In this document: positions 1 through 3,972 of the stretch, in pieces
Numbering within the stretch: position 1 is the stretch's first letter
How the letters are laid out: each line of letters opens with the position of its first letter
Source of the DNA: Candidatus Bathyarchaeota archaeon
Lineage (GTDB): Archaea; Thermoproteota; Bathyarchaeia; 40CM-2-53-6; FEN-987
NCBI GenBank assembly: GCA_023247835.1
Contig: JAHFFU010000086.1
Span: 1-5,558 of the forward strand
Direction of reading: 5' to 3'
Length of the DNA: 5,558 nt
Program-made: the position numbers and the translations under genes
Notes under the pieces: model-generated
Database searches by the model: none
What the model saw: only the letters and a program-made list of their open reading frames with translations
Told to the model about the DNA's origin: nothing

Positions 1-56
1 GGACCTGAACGGAATGACGAACTTCAGGAGCGAAGAAACCCGTAGACATGACGGTA
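1..56 (+). other. Probable intron or upstream part of the partial tRNA gene
   Basis: This stretch precedes the recognisable tRNA 3' half and does not look like the D arm or 5' acceptor strand of a tRNA. The expected 5' acceptor strand GGGGCCG and the expected CCGCC strand of the anticodon stem are both absent, so the 5' half must lie before the window. The simplest reading is the 3' part of an intron near the anticodon (37/38 region), ending about position 56. A hairpin CCTGAA (4-9) / TTCAGG (23-28) can form. The heptamers ATGACGA (14-20) and ATGACGG (49-55) are near-repeats. I cannot define the intron's 5' end or its splice motif from what is visible, and a different kind of interruption is possible. 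Confidence 0.4.
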
Positions 57-78
57 TGGCGGAAGTCGAGGGTTCAAA

Positions 79-103
79 ATGGTTCACCCCAGAACCATGA
101 GAA
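79..103 (+). other. 25-nt BHB intron in the tRNA T loop (between positions 59 and 60)
   Basis: The flanks and insert form a textbook bulge-helix-bulge. The outer helix is the T stem (68-72 with 105-109). The central 4-bp helix is TTCA (73-76) with TGAG (98-101), including one T.G pair. The 5' bulge is AAA (77-79) and the 3' bulge AAT (102-104). The inner helix is TGGTTC (80-85) with GAACCA (92-97), closed by a 6-base loop. The splicing endonuclease cuts after the second base of each bulge, which gives intron 79-103 and joins TTCAAA to T. The product has the right T-loop length and sequence, which is independent support. Introns outside the anticodon loop are known in several Thermoproteota and relatives. 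Confidence 0.82.
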
Positions 104-104
104 T

Positions 105-120
105 CCCTTCGGCCCCACCA
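105..120 (+). repeat. tRNA 3' end, left copy of an att-like direct repeat
   Basis: The last 16 bases of the tRNA gene (CCCTTCGGCCCCACCA) recur at 1004-1019 with two mismatches, in the same orientation. The two copies bracket the AbrB/PIN gene pair. Integrative elements often use tRNA 3' ends as attachment sites and regenerate the end on integration, so this could be attL. The pairing is inference from position and similarity, and no integrase lies between the copies. Confidence 0.4.
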
Positions 121-129
121 CCTCCGCAT

Positions 130-199
130 CCGGAAACGCCGGGGACCTCCAACCATCGAGGTGAGGTTATGGAATCCGTAAGCGATTCAAAATCGGATT
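130..199 (+). other. Hairpin-rich spacer between the tRNA and the toxin-antitoxin pair
   Basis: Three consecutive inverted repeats lie here: CCGG (130-133) with CCGG (139-142) over a 5-base loop; ACCTC (145-149) with GAGGT (158-162); and AATCCG (173-178) with CGGATT (194-199). Inside the third, CGATT (183-187) pairs with AATCG (191-195) over 3 bases and competes with the outer stem. They could help process or terminate the tRNA transcript, or be a degenerate RNA. I recognise no RNA family here, and GC-rich DNA readily gives short stems. Confidence 0.2.
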
Positions 200-257
200 G
201 TGCCTAACTCGCCAAACCAGGCAAAACCTTATCCGCCGGGCAAACAGTGATTCTCCG

Positions 258-263
258 GGTGAT
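258..263 (+). promoter_or_regulatory. Ribosome binding site of the AbrB-type antitoxin
   Basis: GGTGAT is complementary to the CACC-containing 3' end of archaeal 16S rRNA and sits 3 bases before ATG 267. It favours that ATG over the in-frame ATG at 198, which would add 23 residues unlike an AbrB N-terminus. The spacing is on the short side. Confidence 0.5.
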
Positions 264-266
264 CCT

Positions 267-506
267 ATGCACTCTCGAGGAAAAGTGTCAAAGAAGTTCG
301 CTCTCTACCCGCCAAAGAAGGTAGTCGAACAACTGAATCTAAAGGAAGGCCAAGCCGTAGCCTATGAAGTAGCTGGCCAGCATCTAATTGTAAAGCCAAT
401 TCAGGACCCTCTCGAACTAGCGGTCAGATCCAAGAAATGGGCGAAAACATCGTTGCAGGAATTCGAGACGGAATCTTTGAGAGAGCAAGATGAACTCTCG
501 CATTGA
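267..506 (+). CDS. vapB: AbrB/MazE-fold antitoxin, VapB type
   Basis: This is a 79-residue protein from ATG 267. Residues about 7-45 read as a swapped-hairpin AbrB domain: a basic strand (VSKKFALYPPKKV), then the turn LNLKEGQAV, then a second strand ending in LIVKP. The tail (about 46-79) is charged and rich in E, K and R, as expected for the segment that wraps around and inhibits a PIN toxin. The gene overlaps the PIN gene by 17 bases, so the two are translationally coupled. By analogy with VapBC modules it should bind its own promoter and neutralise the downstream RNase. A longer form from ATG 198 is possible. A GTG at 285 would also leave the domain intact. Its position just after a tRNA gene, inside a tRNA-end direct repeat, suggests it arrived as a mobile module. 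Confidence 0.78.
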   Translation: MHSRGKVSKKFALYPPKKVVEQLNLKEGQAVAYEVAGQHLIVKPIQDPLELAVRSKKWAKTSLQEFETESLREQDELSH

Positions 507-957
507 TGTTCTTGTCGACTCGACCTTCTTACTCCCAACACTCGGCGTGAAAGTTACTCAGATATCCGATTCCGACATGCGTGAACTTGCGAAATTGCGG
601 CCCAAGGTGAGTTATTTCTGCCTCCAACAGAGCCTAGTAGAAATCCTAGGCAAGATTGCCCGAGCCATCCCCATCCATACAGAGGTATCGCCTGCAGTTG
701 AAGCTGGCCTCCGAAGCATACTCGAATCTGGCGTTTATGCATGGTTAACTCCGAGTGTTGAAGAAATGCTCGACGCTCTTCAAATTCGAACCAAAGGACA
801 CACCGATATGATTGACAACATGCTCTACGCCACAGCATCTAACCGAGGAATGCTGTTCCTCTCTCTCGACAGAGAGCTGATAGATTTCCTAAACATCAAT
901 CAGTATTCAACAAGCAACATCGTGGATGTCAAGAAACTCAGAACGAGATTAGGGTAG
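490..957 (+). CDS. vapC: PIN-domain ribonuclease, VapC-type toxin
   Basis: This is a 155-residue protein with the acidic residues of a PIN nuclease in order: D10 in the opening strand (VLVDSTFLLP), E51 in SLVEILGK, D106 and D109 in the TDMIDNMLYATA helix, and D127 in LSLDREL. In the family these bind Mg2+ or Mn2+ and cut RNA; VapC toxins commonly attack tRNA or rRNA. Length and domain order fit a stand-alone archaeal PIN protein, with nothing missing. It starts inside the antitoxin gene (17-base overlap), which indicates one transcript and coupled translation. It converges on the DUF35 gene, whose stop lies 70 bases away. The target RNA cannot be read from the sequence. It could be an inactive or solitary PIN protein, but the paired AbrB gene argues for a toxin-antitoxin module. 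Confidence 0.82.
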   Translation: MNSRIDVLVDSTFLLPTLGVKVTQISDSDMRELAKLRPKVSYFCLQQSLVEILGKIARAIPIHTEVSPAVEAGLRSILESGVYAWLTPSVEEMLDALQIRTKGHTDMIDNMLYATASNRGMLFLSLDRELIDFLNINQYSTSNIVDVKKLRTRLG

Positions 958-986
958 CTAATCCAGCGGGCTGAAAAAGACCCACC

Positions 987-996
987 GTCAATTGAC
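987..996. repeat. Perfect 10-bp palindrome between convergent genes
   Basis: GTCAATTGAC is fully palindromic and sits between the end of the PIN gene and the end of the DUF35 gene. It may be a protein-binding site or chance; it lacks the T-tract expected of an archaeal terminator. Confidence 0.25.
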
Positions 997-1003
997 AGCA
1001 AGG

Positions 1004-1019
1004 CCCTTCGGCTCCACAA
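1004..1019 (+). repeat. Imperfect copy of the tRNA 3' end (possible attR)
   Basis: CCCTTCGGCTCCACAA matches the tRNA 3' terminus at 105-120 in 14 of 16 positions, same orientation. It lies between the PIN gene and the DUF35 gene, at the right edge of the toxin-antitoxin segment. The same place can form a CTTCG (1006-1010) / CGAAG (1020-1024) hairpin. That hairpin could instead be a transcript end for the minus-strand operon, so similarity through a shared TTCG motif cannot be excluded. Confidence 0.38.
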
Positions 1020-1027
1020 CGAAGCCC

Positions 1028-1351
1028 TTAGATCTTAAACCGCAACGCACCATCAGCCTTTCCTACATAGTGCACGATTTGAGCAATCCGAAGTTCGTCT
1101 GGGCTTCCCATGACCCTACCAATTATCCTGGGTCCCTCGTCAAGGTCGACTAGAGCGACAACGTACGGGGCCTCATTCTCAAACCCTTCTGGCGGATACC
1201 TGATAACGGTGAATGTTGCAAGTTTTCCTCGCCCAGATAGTGACAGCTGTTTCACAGTGCTATGGCATCGTGGGCACGTTTCGGTTTCGGTGAGGTCGGA
1301 CCAGTTGCATTTTGGGCACATGTAGCCTTTGATGGTCTCGCTTTCACTCAT
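1028..1351 (-). CDS. DUF35 OB-fold protein with rubredoxin-like zinc ribbon (thiolase partner)
   Basis: This is a 107-residue protein. An N-terminal zinc ribbon has C12-x2-C15 and C26-x2-C29 (CPKC and CPRC). An OB-fold follows from about residue 40 to 98 (LATFTVIRYPP, PYVVALVDLDEGPRIIGRV), which is the classic DUF35 order. In archaea DUF35 proteins bridge acetoacetyl-CoA thiolase and HMG-CoA synthase and bind CoA, channelling acetoacetyl-CoA towards mevalonate; some bind other acyl-CoA thiolases. The ATG at 1351 lies 3 bases past the thiolase stop, and AGTGAT upstream, inside the end of the thiolase gene, may be its ribosome site. The two proteins are almost certainly co-expressed and likely form a cytoplasmic complex. 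No HMG-CoA synthase gene is adjacent, so the third partner is elsewhere or absent. Confidence 0.88.
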   Translation of the reverse strand: MSESETIKGYMCPKCNWSDLTETETCPRCHSTVKQLSLSGRGKLATFTVIRYPPEGFENEAPYVVALVDLDEGPRIIGRVMGSPDELRIAQIVHYVGKADGALRFKI

Positions 1352-1354
1352 TCG

Positions 1355-2512
1355 TCAATCACTTCTTCTGAGTATGTGGACTGTGACTGTGCTACCTATT
1401 CCGCCCACACTTTGGGCCAGTCCGATGTGTGCGGTAGGGACTTGGCATTTCCCAGCCCTGTTTGACAGTTGAAGTGCGAGCTCGGCGAGCTGGTACATTC
1501 CGCTTGCACCTACAGGATGGCCTCGGGCTTTCAAACCCCCAAAAGTATTCGTAGGCAAACGGCCATCCCGCGCACACGCTCCCTCCTTGACCAGCTGGCT
1601 GCCGGAGCCTTTCTTTGCGAAACCCATGTCCTCAAGCGCCATAATGCCCAAAATGGAAAAAGCGTCATGAACCTCCAGTAGGTCGATTTCTTTCGGCTTG
1701 ACGCCCGCAACATCGTATGCTCGCTGGGCCGCCTTTCTCGAGGCCTCAAAGGTGGTGAGGTCCGGGCGCTGGTAGAGGCTGAGCGTATCAGTTGCCACGG
1801 CGGAGGCAGCAATCTCTACGGGTGAATCGGTGTATTCTTTCGCCTTCTTTGCAGGCGCCAGCACGAGAGCGGCCGCTCCGTCTCCAATAGCGGAGCAATC
1901 ATACAGCCTAAGCGGGTCGGCCACCAAAGGCGACTTCAGCACATCTTCCACCGTGATCCTCTTGTGAAATTGTGCGGCAGGGTTGTTGAGGGCGTTTTCA
2001 TGGCAGAGGACGGGAAACTCAGCGAGAAACTCATGCGAAACATTGTACCTGTGCATGTATTCCCGGGCAATCATGGCGTTTAGGCCGACGAAAGTGACAC
2101 CTGTAATTCCGACCTTGGCCTTGTCTTCGGCCATCATCAGACCCGACGTTACTTCGGGCGTTGTGTAGCCGGACATCTTCTCGACCGCTCCCACGAGCAC
2201 AATCTCTTCCATCCCAGAGAGCACGCCTTTGATTCCGGCATTAGCGGCTACCCCGCCTGAGGCACAGGCACCTTCGATTTTGTAGCTTGGGACTCCTTCC
2301 CGGCCGAGCGCTGTAGCCATTAAAGGACCTAAGTGCTCTTGATTCTGCAAAAAGCCAGACATCATGTTTCCAACGTACATAGAGTCGATTCTGCTTACGC
2401 CTGCGTCTTCGATTGCTGCCGTTGCCGCTTCAACGAAGAGCTGCGTCAGGCTCTTTCCTGAACCTGCCGTAACCGGCGTCATACCGACTCCGATTACAGC
2501 GACATCGCGCAA
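1355..2512 (-). CDS. Thiolase (archaeal acetyl-CoA C-acetyltransferase, SCP-x-like)
   Basis: This is a full-length 385-residue thiolase. The acyl-accepting cysteine is C83 in EGACASGG, H282 lies in EVHDAF, and the catalytic H332 is in the GHPVGASG motif after NTFGGLKARG. The second cysteine of classical bacterial thiolases (CxGGG) is replaced by QSVGGIG near 368-373, as is usual for archaeal/SCP-x-type enzymes. The expected reaction is condensation of two acetyl-CoA to acetoacetyl-CoA, the first mevalonate step for archaeal lipids, with the DUF35 protein directly downstream as partner. A role on other acyl-CoAs cannot be excluded. The start is TTG 2512: an in-frame stop lies 7 codons upstream and no ATG or GTG intervenes, while the ATG at residue 11 would cut the conserved first strand (RDVAVIGVGMTP). 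No Shine-Dalgarno site is visible, so initiation may use a short or leaderless 5' end. Confidence 0.9.
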   Translation of the reverse strand: MRDVAVIGVGMTPVTAGSGKSLTQLFVEAATAAIEDAGVSRIDSMYVGNMMSGFLQNQEHLGPLMATALGREGVPSYKIEGACASGGVAANAGIKGVLSGMEEIVLVGAVEKMSGYTTPEVTSGLMMAEDKAKVGITGVTFVGLNAMIAREYMHRYNVSHEFLAEFPVLCHENALNNPAAQFHKRITVEDVLKSPLVADPLRLYDCSAIGDGAAALVLAPAKKAKEYTDSPVEIAASAVATDTLSLYQRPDLTTFEASRKAAQRAYDVAGVKPKEIDLLEVHDAFSILGIMALEDMGFAKKGSGSQLVKEGACARDGRLPTNTFGGLKARGHPVGASGMYQLAELALQLSNRAGKCQVPTAHIGLAQSVGGIGSTVTVHILRRSD

Positions 2513-2552
2513 AGGTGAGGGCCTAGGCTAAGGAAGTCTTGTCGGCTCTATG

Positions 2553-2560
2553 TTTAATTA
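2553..2560. promoter_or_regulatory. TATA-like box of the 5S gene, possibly shared with the divergent thiolase operon
   Basis: TTTAATTA is centred about 26 bases before the predicted 5S 5' end (about 2582), the standard archaeal TATA-to-start distance. Read on the other strand (TAATTAAA) it is also the best AT box for the thiolase operon, where a start about 26 bases away would leave a leader of some 18 nt before TTG 2512. No other AT-rich box lies between the two genes. Confidence 0.55.
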
Positions 2561-2581
2561 TTCGCTGGCGGGCAGAGGGCT

Positions 2582-2729
2582 TGGAGTTGGCGGCCATAGC
2601 TGGGAGCTAGGACCCGTTCCCATTCCGAAAGTTCCCGTGGACCGGAAACACGGAAGTGAATCTCTCAGGCGATTCGGGTGGTAGTGTGTTCCGAAAGGCC
2701 ATGCGAACCCCGGACCGCTGCCGACTCCA
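2582..2729 (+). rRNA. 5S ribosomal RNA, with an insertion in loop C
   Basis: Recognised by conserved archaeal 5S elements (GGCGGCCATAGC, ACCCGTTCCCATTCCGAA, CACGGAAGTGAA) and by pairing. Helix I is 2583-2593 with 2718-2728, 11 bp including two G.U pairs, extended by T2582-A2729. Helix II is CTGGGAG (2600-2606) with CTCTCAG (2662-2668). Helix III is CCGT (2614-2617) with ACGG (2650-2653). The helix IV/V arm lies in about 2671-2714, with GTGTG pairing CATGC. The gene stands alone, not behind 23S, and has its own TATA-like box. The oddity is loop C (2618-2649): 32 bases instead of the usual 13, owing to 19 extra bases. Without them the RNA would be about 129 nt, in the normal archaeal range. The exact ends are inferred from helix I. 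Confidence 0.93.
2630..2648 (+). other. Candidate 19-nt BHB intron inside the 5S rRNA gene
   Basis: The central helix is TCCG (2624-2627) with CGGA (2643-2646), four Watson-Crick pairs. The 5' bulge is AAA (2628-2630) and the 3' bulge AAC (2647-2649). The inner helix is GTTC (2631-2634) with GGAC (2639-2642), one T.G pair, loop CCGT. Cutting after the second base of each bulge removes exactly 2630-2648 and gives CCGAACACGG, the conserved loop C/helix III sequence. On the outside, T2623-A2650 stacks once, then helix III closes over unpaired bases, so the outer helix is weaker than in a strict hBHBh motif. The alternative is an insertion kept in the mature 5S, as reported for Halococcus morrhuae. 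The segment 2616-2648 also reads as a diverged tandem repeat (GTTCCC...CCGAAA, then GTTCCC...CCGGAAA), which hints at how it arose. Confidence 0.62.
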
Positions 2730-2753
2730 CTAATTCTTGTGACTTGGTTGATT

Positions 2754-2797
2754 GACGCGTAGTCAACTGAATGAATGTTTATAACGTGCCACGCGTC
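2754..2797. repeat. Inverted GACGCGT / ACGCGTC pair around the DUF1512 promoter
   Basis: GACGCGT (2754-2760) and ACGCGTC (2791-2797) form a perfect 7-bp inverted repeat, each containing the palindrome ACGCGT. They flank the TATA box at 2778-2784, with the cores 36 bp apart. A nested TTGAC-GCGTA-GTCAA palindrome covers 2752-2766. The arrangement suits paired operator sites for a dimeric regulator. No binding protein is identifiable here. Confidence 0.35.
2778..2784 (+). promoter_or_regulatory. TATA box of the DUF1512 operon
   Basis: TTTATAA is a good archaeal TATA element. It predicts a start near 2807, leaving a leader of about 22 nt that contains the GAGG ribosome site. This sequence is downstream of the 5S gene, so the membrane-protein operon has its own promoter. 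Confidence 0.55.
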
Positions 2798-2816
2798 GCT
2801 TATGAAACGATAGTTA

Positions 2817-2820
2817 GAGG
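2817..2820 (+). promoter_or_regulatory. Ribosome binding site supporting the TTG start of the DUF1512 gene
   Basis: GAGG ends 8 bases before TTG 2829, a normal archaeal spacing, and supports this non-ATG start. Confidence 0.45.
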
Positions 2821-2828
2821 AAATCTGT

Positions 2829-3962
2829 TTGTTTGATTTCTTTGCAGGCATAGCCCTTCAGTCTGGAATCTTTGGGTCAGGCGGAGTGAGCAACCTACTG
2901 AACATACTGTTCTTCGTCATGTTCTTCGGCATGATGATGTTCGGACAGCAAATTCAGAGCCGAATCGCCCTAATGCAGATAGACGGCGCGGTCAGAAAGC
3001 TCGAAAACATGAGAAACGACGCGAAATCGCTCACACTCAAAATGCTTCGAGAGGTCGGCAAGTCCAAAGATGACCCGGCGCCACGATTGAACTCCTTGCT
3101 TGAGCAATTCCTCATAGAGCCTGTGAACATGGACCCATCGGGAGTGGTCACGAAGTTCGATCACCTACTGGATGTTCGGGAGACAAAGTTCAAGGCAGAT
3201 GTGGCTAGGATTGCACCCGAAGCGAACCCTTCACAAGTCAACAATCTCGAGAACTTGGTCGAAGCCGCTTGGGCATTGAACTTCATGTACAAGGTCGTTC
3301 GCCACTTGTACTTGCTAGGGAAGAAGACGTTCAGCATCTTCGTCATATTCCAACTTCAAGCGTTTCTGCCGCTAATCATGATGGAGGCTGATGCCTACCA
3401 AGGTGCGACGAAAGCCTTTGCCGAAGGACACCCGATAGGCGATGGTGCCGGCGCGCTTGTGGCGTCGAGGTTGATGCGCGGCCGCGAGAATAGGAAGGTG
3501 GAAAAGGACATGGTCGCAGCTGAAACAACACTGGAGGGCCGTAGAGTCATTGCTCTGAAGGCCGAAGGTCCGGGTGGAAACGTTGGAAAACCTGGCGATG
3601 CGATTCGCAAAGTCCTAGAAGAGAACAACGGCAAGGCATCCATGATAATAATGGTTGACGCCGCGCTGAAACTTGAAGGAGAGAAGACTGGCGAAATCAG
3701 CGAAGGCATCGGCGCTGCAATTGGCGGAGTCGGGACGGAGCGGTTTAAGATAGAAGAGGAAGCCACGAAATTCGGCATACCGGTCTATGCTATCGTAATC
3801 AAACAAAGCATCCAGGAAGCAGTCACCACTATGAAGAAGGAAATCGCTGAGGCGGTTGAACCCGTTTTGGAGACGGTAAAGCGACTGATTGTTGAGCGCA
3901 CTAAGGAAGGCGAACTTGTCATAATCGCTGGTATTGGTAATACTGCTGGAATCGCACCCTAG
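2829..3962 (+). CDS. DUF1512 family archaeal membrane protein
   Basis: This is a 377-residue protein of a family I recognise as DUF1512, restricted to archaea and without known function. The layout is a short N-terminus, a strong hydrophobic segment at about 22-40 (LLNILFFVMFFGMMMFG), a charged mostly helical region 45-160, and a second hydrophobic stretch about 167-185 (FSIFVIFQLQAFLPLIMM). A conserved-looking AFAEGHPIGDGAGALVA motif follows at about 196-212. A soluble C-terminal domain (about 225-377) has glycine-rich stretches (GPGGNVGKPGD at 247-257, GIGAAIGGVG at 293-302) and ends in IAGIGNTAGIAP. The pattern suggests a membrane-anchored protein with a nucleotide- or ligand-binding-like cytoplasmic domain, but that is only inference. 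TTG 2829 is supported by GAGG and by the promoter spacing. It forms an operon with the two-helix zinc-ribbon protein 10 bases downstream, a likely functional partner. Confidence 0.82.
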   Translation: MFDFFAGIALQSGIFGSGGVSNLLNILFFVMFFGMMMFGQQIQSRIALMQIDGAVRKLENMRNDAKSLTLKMLREVGKSKDDPAPRLNSLLEQFLIEPVNMDPSGVVTKFDHLLDVRETKFKADVARIAPEANPSQVNNLENLVEAAWALNFMYKVVRHLYLLGKKTFSIFVIFQLQAFLPLIMMEADAYQGATKAFAEGHPIGDGAGALVASRLMRGRENRKVEKDMVAAETTLEGRRVIALKAEGPGGNVGKPGDAIRKVLEENNGKASMIIMVDAALKLEGEKTGEISEGIGAAIGGVGTERFKIEEEATKFGIPVYAIVIKQSIQEAVTTMKKEIAEAVEPVLETVKRLIVERTKEGELVIIAGIGNTAGIAP

Positions 3963-3966
3963 GTGA
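3962..3966 (+). promoter_or_regulatory. Ribosome binding site overlapping the DUF1512 stop codon
   Basis: GGTGA begins at the last base of the upstream TAG and sits 6 bases before TTG 3973. It fixes that start and implies coupled translation of the two membrane-protein genes. Confidence 0.6.
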
Positions 3967-3972
3967 AACAAG

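Larger units (their letters stand above)
57..120 (+). tRNA. 3' half of an intron-containing archaeal tRNA (identity unresolved; Pro or Trp plausible)
   Basis: The parts read in standard tRNA order. GGCGG (58-62) is a candidate anticodon-stem 3' strand, AAGTC (63-67) the variable loop, and GAGGG (68-72) the T-stem 5' strand. TTCAAA (73-78) begins the T loop, then there is a 25-base insertion, then T104. CCCTT (105-109) is the T-stem 3' strand, with one G.U pair. CGGCCCC (110-116) is the acceptor 3' strand, A117 the discriminator base, and CCA (118-120) is encoded. Removing the insertion gives a perfect 7-base T loop, TTCAAAT. The 5' half must carry GGGGCCG and lies before the window, so the anticodon cannot be read. 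GGGG-start acceptors with A73 occur in archaeal tRNA-Trp and tRNA-Pro, and GGCGG would suit tRNA-Pro; both are guesses from memory of the families. A tRNA pseudogene is possible but less likely given the intact arms. Confidence 0.8.

Noticed and set aside
5..20. CTGA (5-8) followed by ATGACGA (14-20), resembling box D'/C' of a C/D guide RNA such as the one in euryarchaeal tRNA-Trp introns.
   Set aside because: No matching box D (CTGA) follows within the needed distance, box C cannot be seen, and ATGACGA is off consensus. Too little to call.
1..120. Whether the start of the window could be the 3' end of 23S rRNA or an RNase P RNA.
   Set aside because: The T stem, acceptor strand and CCA fit a tRNA exactly once the BHB insert is removed; no rRNA or RNase P landmarks were seen.
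198..266. N-terminal extension of the antitoxin from ATG 198 (23 extra residues).
   Set aside because: The extension has no AbrB-like character, and GGTGAT precedes the ATG at 267.
554..838. 94-codon reading frame on the minus strand across the PIN gene.
   Set aside because: Antisense shadow of vapC; cysteine- and tryptophan-rich odd composition, no ribosome site, no recognisable domain.
2558..2851. 97-codon minus-strand reading frame over the 5S region.
   Set aside because: It lies across the 5S rRNA gene and the DUF1512 promoter; the sequence is explained by RNA structure.
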